From the NCBI RefSeq assembly GCF_027409185.1, contig NC_084468.1, positions 103,478,001-103,542,000 on the forward strand: a DNA stretch of 64,000 nt, written 5' to 3'. Made by a program: the position numbers and the translations under genes. Each line of letters opens with the position of its first letter. Position 1 is the first letter of the stretch. This DNA is from Cynocephalus volans. Its lineage: Eukaryota; Chordata; Mammalia; Dermoptera; Cynocephalidae. Below are positions 58,512-64,000 of this stretch, in pieces. The notes beneath the pieces are model-generated. The model saw nothing but the letters and a program-made list of their open reading frames with translations, did no database searches and was not told the origin of the DNA.

Positions 58512-58598
58512 TACAGACGGTCTTCAAAAAGTTCATGGAAAGAATTGTATTATCTTTTAATGCCATTTTTCCATGAATTTTTTAAAGTACCTTCATAT
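58512..58598. mobile_element. Short inverted-repeat element (mariner-like MITE), copy 2
   Basis: 'TCTTCAAAAAGTTCATGGAA' and 'TTCCATGAATTTTTTAAAGT' are inverted copies separated by about 27 bases. The right end reads GTACCTTCATAT, the complement of which parallels the left outer end of copy 1 (TATGAGGATAC). It is the same family as 57112-57188. Confidence 0.68.
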
Positions 58599-58599
58599 G

Positions 58600-60845
58600 A
58601 TTCCTAGTTTAGTGCTTTTCAAATCTCTCTCAGGAATCTTAACTACAGTGTGACATCTTTGAGAAATTCAAGCATGACCTCTATTCTGTGGTATGCTGGC
58701 GTTTACAGAGGCATGACATTAAACAGAAAATGTTAAATGATAATAAGCCTGTAATAATAACAACATCCTTAAGAAACGGACTTACTGTTACAGAAAAACA
58801 AACAAATAAAGGTGAAAGCATGCCTTTTTAACTTAGTTCCATAAGAATATTCTTTCTTACCCAAATTTTCTCTGCCCAGGAAATTGATGATACCATCCTT
58901 TAAAGTAACTGCTATGAAAATCAGGATGGGGAAATAATGATTGCTTTTTAACACTGTCATCAAGCATGCTAGAGATTTGTAGCAATATTAAAATTCTGTA
59001 TTTTCTGAAATCTTTATTTACAGTCGCAGACCATTTCAAAAGTCTTCTGAAGTAATGGCTACAGCTCTCTCAAAAATTTATCAGAACAAGAAAATTCCAA
59101 AATAAAATATCCCGCAGAAGGGTTCAGACAGCAGTCCCAGAACTGTCAAGACGTTTAGAATTTATATATAATCTTTCCACAGCTCTGAAGAGGAAAAAAG
59201 TAGTAATAGAAATTGTTCTGGTTCTGTAATTGAAAGTAATCACACAGTCCCTGAAGATAATAAATTGATGTTATAATATAGGGCAAGCCAATAAACCAAC
59301 AGAATATGCAGAGTGTGAATGGGTGAAAATGTTACAACCTTTTGTTGATAACATTGTTGGATCCAGTTCCTACCCTTGTTCAATTTGACCGCTCTTGGTT
59401 TTTAGTAACAATTTTATATATGCCCCTTCAGTTTTTTTGTTTGTTTGTTTGTTTGTTTTGTTTTTGTTTTAGTTTGCTTTGCCCGGTTTAAACTTTTTAG
59501 GGGGAAAAAATAACAGTTATATAATACGATCATTGAGAAAACCAGAACACAAAGCCATGAAATGAGGAATTTCACTCTATCAACCTGTTTCGCTTTCCCT
59601 AGGAGTTCAATTTCTTCACAGTATTGGTTTTTATCTGTTCCACTGATCATTTACTGGGAACATCAGCTATTATGGACTACTACCTAGCTATGTGGCCGTA
59701 TAGTTACTTCACATTTATCTGAAATCCTCTCAAGGATTTCAATAAAGATTTTTATTCTGTTCCATACTACTACCATTTGTAGGAAAGCTTTATTATTTTA
59801 CTTGAATGTGGTAGTGAGTAGACTATTTATTTTCTCAGGGACATACTCCTCCCCCTGTGGCTATTTCTGAAAATTCTGCAACTTTTCTTATAACTTTTTC
59901 ATACCCATAACTCCTCTGTCCCTTTCATACAATGTACTTTATATTTCAATTTTAATGCCTTGCAATCAAGCCTTGTGCCTAGAGCTTGTTTAAAAACTGG
60001 TTTGTTTTCAATTTATTAGAAGTTTTGGAAACATCTCTTTGCGTGAAGTTATGAAATAATGACTAAGACTCAAACAAGGTAGTAAAATCGTTTCAAAGTT
60101 TGCCTTTAATTCATTGATATGATCCAAATCCTCATGTATGCATCTCCCTAGAAACGTTCATTTTAACAGATTTTTTTTTCAGTACCCCTAACATCTTAAA
60201 ACTTAGTCATTCAGACACCACCCACCCACACTCTGATACCTTCTTCCTGATTGAAAGAGGCATTTATGTATATGAGTCACCTCCTGCCAGCTTTACAGGA
60301 ATTACATAAAAGCAGTCTGCCAACCAGCTTGGCCTAAGGACAGAAAATTACATTTAGTGTCAAAGTAAAACTCATTCTTGTTTGTGAAGAATCACAATAG
60401 AGCACTTTAGGACCTTAACTCTCAGGACAATAAGACTTAATCTACATTCGATATTATACATGAGTGAATTCATAAAGGCTATGCTTTCATCAGTATGGAT
60501 AAGCTTCTTGGCTTAATAATGGTAAATCCATTTTAAATGCTTTTTTTGTAATAAGAAAATGAAAGACTAATTCATATTTAGGAAAGATTATACATATATT
60601 AGGGGAGAAAATGTCAATTAAGAATAAACATAATATGAGCAAAACACATCTTTCCATGCTAATACAAAACTATTAGTGTAAAAAGATATTTAAAAGACAG
60701 AAACTTGTGGCAGGAAAGGTTTTTTTAATGTTCTAAAAAAATGAATTCAAAGACTTGTCTTATAAATTATTATAACTAGAAAGTATATTAGTCAAGATAT
60801 TTTTAGTTTTCTTGTTTCTAGATTAGACAGATTAGACCATATGGA
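58600..60845 (+). other. NDST3 intron 2, no gene seen
   Basis: AT-rich sequence with a TTTG microsatellite (about 59431-59470). No gene recognised. Confidence 0.5.
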
Positions 60846-60849
60846 AATA

Positions 60850-60990
60850 TGGCTTTCAATTCACCATTCTGCCTCTTATTAACTGTGTGAGTTTAAGTCT
60901 CTTAATATATCTGAGCTTCAGTTTCCTTAAATGTGAAGTGGTGAAATAGTGCATGCCCTCTCTCTCTCTCTTGAATTGTTTCAAAGATGA
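60850..60990 (+). repeat. MIR SINE fragment
   Basis: 'CTGCCTCTTATTAACTGTGT', 'GAGTTTAAGTCTCTTAATAT' and 'CTGAGCTTCAGTTTCCTTAA' match the MIR core in sense. A TC run follows at about 60958-60973. Confidence 0.65.
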
Positions 60991-61789
60991 AATGAGATGA
61001 TATGTAAAACCTTTTTGAAAATTATAAACAATAATACAAACATAAAGTTACATTGCTTTTATTTAGAACCAGAATTGCAGCATTCTAGTTTCCTCAGTCA
61101 TTATTCTCTTGGTGGCACAAAATATAGGGCTCTGTCAAAGCCCATATGTGTACTTGTACTGCCAATTCACTGTTTCTGTTGGATCCTCTTTAGCTCTTGG
61201 TTTTCTTCAGAGATGTCTGTAGAGCCCTGAGTTGGCTACCATTGTGTGAGTTCACTAGGAAGACAGGGAAAGACTTAACTCTTTCTAGCCAATAAAGAGA
61301 ATCCTGGAAGGTCCTGTGTATTACATATTCCTTTCCTTTCCACCAGCCCTCCCACCCATACATTCACAGATGCATGGAACTTCAAACAAAGTCCCATTGT
61401 GTTTCTCCAGATACCCTGCCATAATATCTCAGAATGGTAGGGTTTCTCTGAGCTGTGAATACCCCTATTCAGTTCCAGACTATCCTAAGAATTTGTATGT
61501 GACACAAATCATTGCTACCTATTAGAATTGGAACTTGCCTGCAAACCCAGAGCTTCTTCACTGTTCATACTTGACTTTTATATAGGGGAAGAGGGAATGA
61601 GAAGATATGTCTCTGCATGAATAAGTCATTGTCCTTTTAAGAAGGATAGCTTTTTAATGATTCTCTTCCCATTTGCATGCAAGGCTTTCTCTGTTGCAAA
61701 GGACACCACACAGGAGACAATAAAAGTGGGCATACTTAATGCCAAATACAGACTCATTACACTTCCTCCCCAGAAAAGATAGTTCCGAG
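60991..61789 (+). other. NDST3 intron 2, no gene seen
   Basis: Unique sequence. The open frames at 60997-61230 and 61316-61525 have no domain. Confidence 0.5.
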
Positions 61790-61801
61790 CCCAGAAGCCT
61801 A

Positions 61802-61916
61802 GATTTTATTTTATTTATTTATTTTGAGTGTGCGTGTGGCTGGGTGGTATAGGGATCCAAAACCATGGTCTTGGGGTTGTATGGCTACACTCTAACCAGC
61901 TGAGCTAACCAGCCAG
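61802..61916 (-). mobile_element. tRNA-Ile-derived SINE (CYN-like), antisense
   Basis: The plus strand ends CTGAGCTAACCAGCCAGCC, the complement of the SINE head GGCTGGCTGGTTAGCTCAG. It begins with an ATTT-rich block, the complement of the A-rich tail. CCCAGAAGCCTA flanks it exactly at 61790-61801 and 61917-61928, a 12-bp target-site duplication. Confidence 0.87.
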
Positions 61917-61928
61917 CCCAGAAGCCTA

Positions 61929-64000
61929 TATTTTAATGCACGGAAGGTAGACCTTACCAGTTCTCAACTGAGATAAGCTTCCCCAAGTAGAACCTGTGGG
62001 ATGTTGTGAGACACAATCGGAGACCATCTCTCATAGCAAGGAAACTCACCATATGAAGAATGTTAGAGAGAGTTATGATGTTACATCCTTTTTTAAACTC
62101 TTTTTTTGGTTTTAATACCCACCTTTGTTCACAGTAAAGTTGAAAATAAGTGAAACAGTTGGCAATACAACCTTAGTCACTGACTTGGGTTTTCTGTGAA
62201 AGTACAAGTCAAATAAGAGGAATGACAGACATCTGGGTAAGCCCTAGGAGTGTTCATTTTTAAAAATATTGTGAATAAAAATAATGGCAATGAGAGAACT
62301 TGAAATAATATTTTAAACCATACCTTCTCAAAACAATCACTATTCAGAATTTGATGAAAGCAAATTTTTAGGGTTATCTGCAGTTACATTAAAAAAATTT
62401 TCTGTGACTAGAACTTTGGTCAAAATAGAATATGTGTTTTTCACTGGGCTGGTGTGAGGATATTTCATTATGTATGAGAAACATGCTAACATTCACAGAA
62501 TACAAATAACACAAAACTCAAATTTACCCAAACCAAGTGCTTAGTGTTCTTCTCAGTTAACTCAAAATAAAAAGTAGCCAAGTTGTGATGGGCTACACAT
62601 CATGCCTGCTCAAAGTACCAGGCAACCTGAAGAAACAACACTGCTACTCCCAGTCTAATCAGTTCCTGTACAATTTTTCTTGGAATGTTAGTTTTTACCC
62701 AGTCTGTAGTAATAACCTTGTAAAACAAAGAAACTGTGATTTAGTTTTTGTCAATTCACAGTAAATTTTTAATCTCTAAAATGTTTGTATTTAAATTAAA
62801 TGTTTGTATCCAAAAGAGACTCTCACTCTTTTCAAGGAGGCCCTTTCTTTAATCCACTTGCATATTTTCATACATATTTTCAAACAGAAGAATGAATAAC
62901 AAAGTGAATAGTAACTTCCCTAACACTTCATTTGTGCCTTAGTTGAGCAGTTTGGCTATTAACTCACAGCCTCCAGGTCCAGACTCTTGCTGGCTCTCTC
63001 ATAGTTAATTGCCTCTGTTATGATGTTCTTATTAGATTCCACTTAAAACAAACAAAAGGAGACTATGGGTCTACTTAATTAAGGCAGTTTTGTTTCATAG
63101 TTTCAGGGAATGACAAGTTTAACTCCTATTTGGAATTTGTGATATTAGAAACATGTGGAAAATAAACATGTTCTAAAATCTTTTGCGAGTTTCTTAACCA
63201 ATCTTGTCTTTCTCTAAATCACTGTTATATACTAAACATAGAAACGGACAAAATGAACTCCTAAAGATTTGCTTTTGGAAACATCAGATAATTTGATTTG
63301 TAAATCTTTTCTTTCTTAGTAATGGGATATATATGAAATGTTTTTCAGTGGCATATAGACAGTAAATGTAGAATCTATGGGACCTAGACAATTGTATCAT
63401 TGCTTGCATTTTAACTTTAGTTTTACTTGAAGTTATCTTTGTAAAGAAAAGATAACTTTCCCATTAGAGAACTAAATAGATTTTTTCCTAGGCTTCTGGA
63501 GTAGCTAAAAGGTCATTGATTTACATATGTACTGGGTCACTGAGAGCAAATGACTATTTGGTGGCCCAAATAGAAGAAAATAATTACATTTTTCTAAATT
63601 TTAGAGTCACCTTACTAATTATAATTCAAAATTTAAATCCAGCTTAAGATTTTTTATTAGAAGAAACATTGAGGATGGTCTGGGGTTACAAAGTAAACAA
63701 ATGTGATATTAGACATTCTGTTTAATTATTTCAAAGATTAAAACATTGACGTTTATGTTTTATGCTTCACCTGTGTTGTATGTGTGAAACTCCCACACCA
63801 ATTATGCATCAAGATCTGCTGTGTATTCCCAACTTCTTTCGAAACAAGAGGTCTACGACAAAGTATTTTAGGAATGGTGATATCCAGAATGAGAAGGGTT
63901 TCACGTAAGGAGGGGCATACTATTGATCCTGAGCAGATGAAAAATAAGACATAAACTGTGAGAACAAGGTAGAAGCAAAGGTGATAAATATAGAAGAAAA
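61929..64000 (+). other. NDST3 intron 2, no gene seen
   Basis: AT-rich unique sequence to the window end. No exon with NDST similarity was recognised. Confidence 0.5.

Noticed and set aside
39643-64000. Further NDST3 exons
   Set aside because: No frame matching the next NDST segments was seen, so the rest appears intronic.

Overview
This is mammalian nuclear DNA: AT-rich, gene-poor and full of interspersed repeats (LINE-1, L2, MIR, MaLR LTRs, MER5A/Tigger-type DNA elements). Several young short elements have a body derived from tRNA-Ile(GAU), and two others are GC-rich tRNA-like SINEs. From memory, the tRNA-Ile type resembles the CYN SINEs of colugos (Dermoptera). A colugo source is therefore the best guess, but it is an inference from repeats and was not checked against a database.

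Only one cellular protein-coding gene is supported. The large first coding exon of NDST3 (heparan sulfate N-deacetylase/N-sulfotransferase 3) lies at 38513-39642 on the + strand, with a pyrimidine-rich acceptor, an ATG at 38662 and a GTAAGG donor after codon 327. A CpG island at about 24900-25640, with a plausible splice donor at 25539, is the likely promoter and untranslated first exon. On that reading 25539-38512 is intron 1, and everything from 39643 to the window end is intron 2; no later NDST3 exon was recognised.

The left end holds two LINE-1 copies. One is an old, 5'-truncated antisense copy (1-2228). The other is a young, full-length sense copy (3224-9971) with a 17-bp target-site duplication, a GC-rich 5'UTR, an open ORF1, a nearly intact ORF2 broken by one frameshift near 6640-6665, a CA/G-rich 3'UTR and a short A tail. 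The rest (10-25 kb, intron 1, intron 2) is unique AT-rich sequence with old repeats, two short tandem duplications, and SINE insertions with visible target-site duplications.

No operon, CRISPR, phage or defence system is present, and I found no undescribed multi-gene system. The most unusual structures are a tRNA-Cys/tRNA-Ile composite SINE (about 40739-40925), a 36-nt fold-back (template-switch) insertion inside the old L1 (1173-1208), two SINEs inserted at the same target site (46336-46700), and a pair of roughly 80-bp hairpin MITE-like elements (57112-57188 and 58512-58598).
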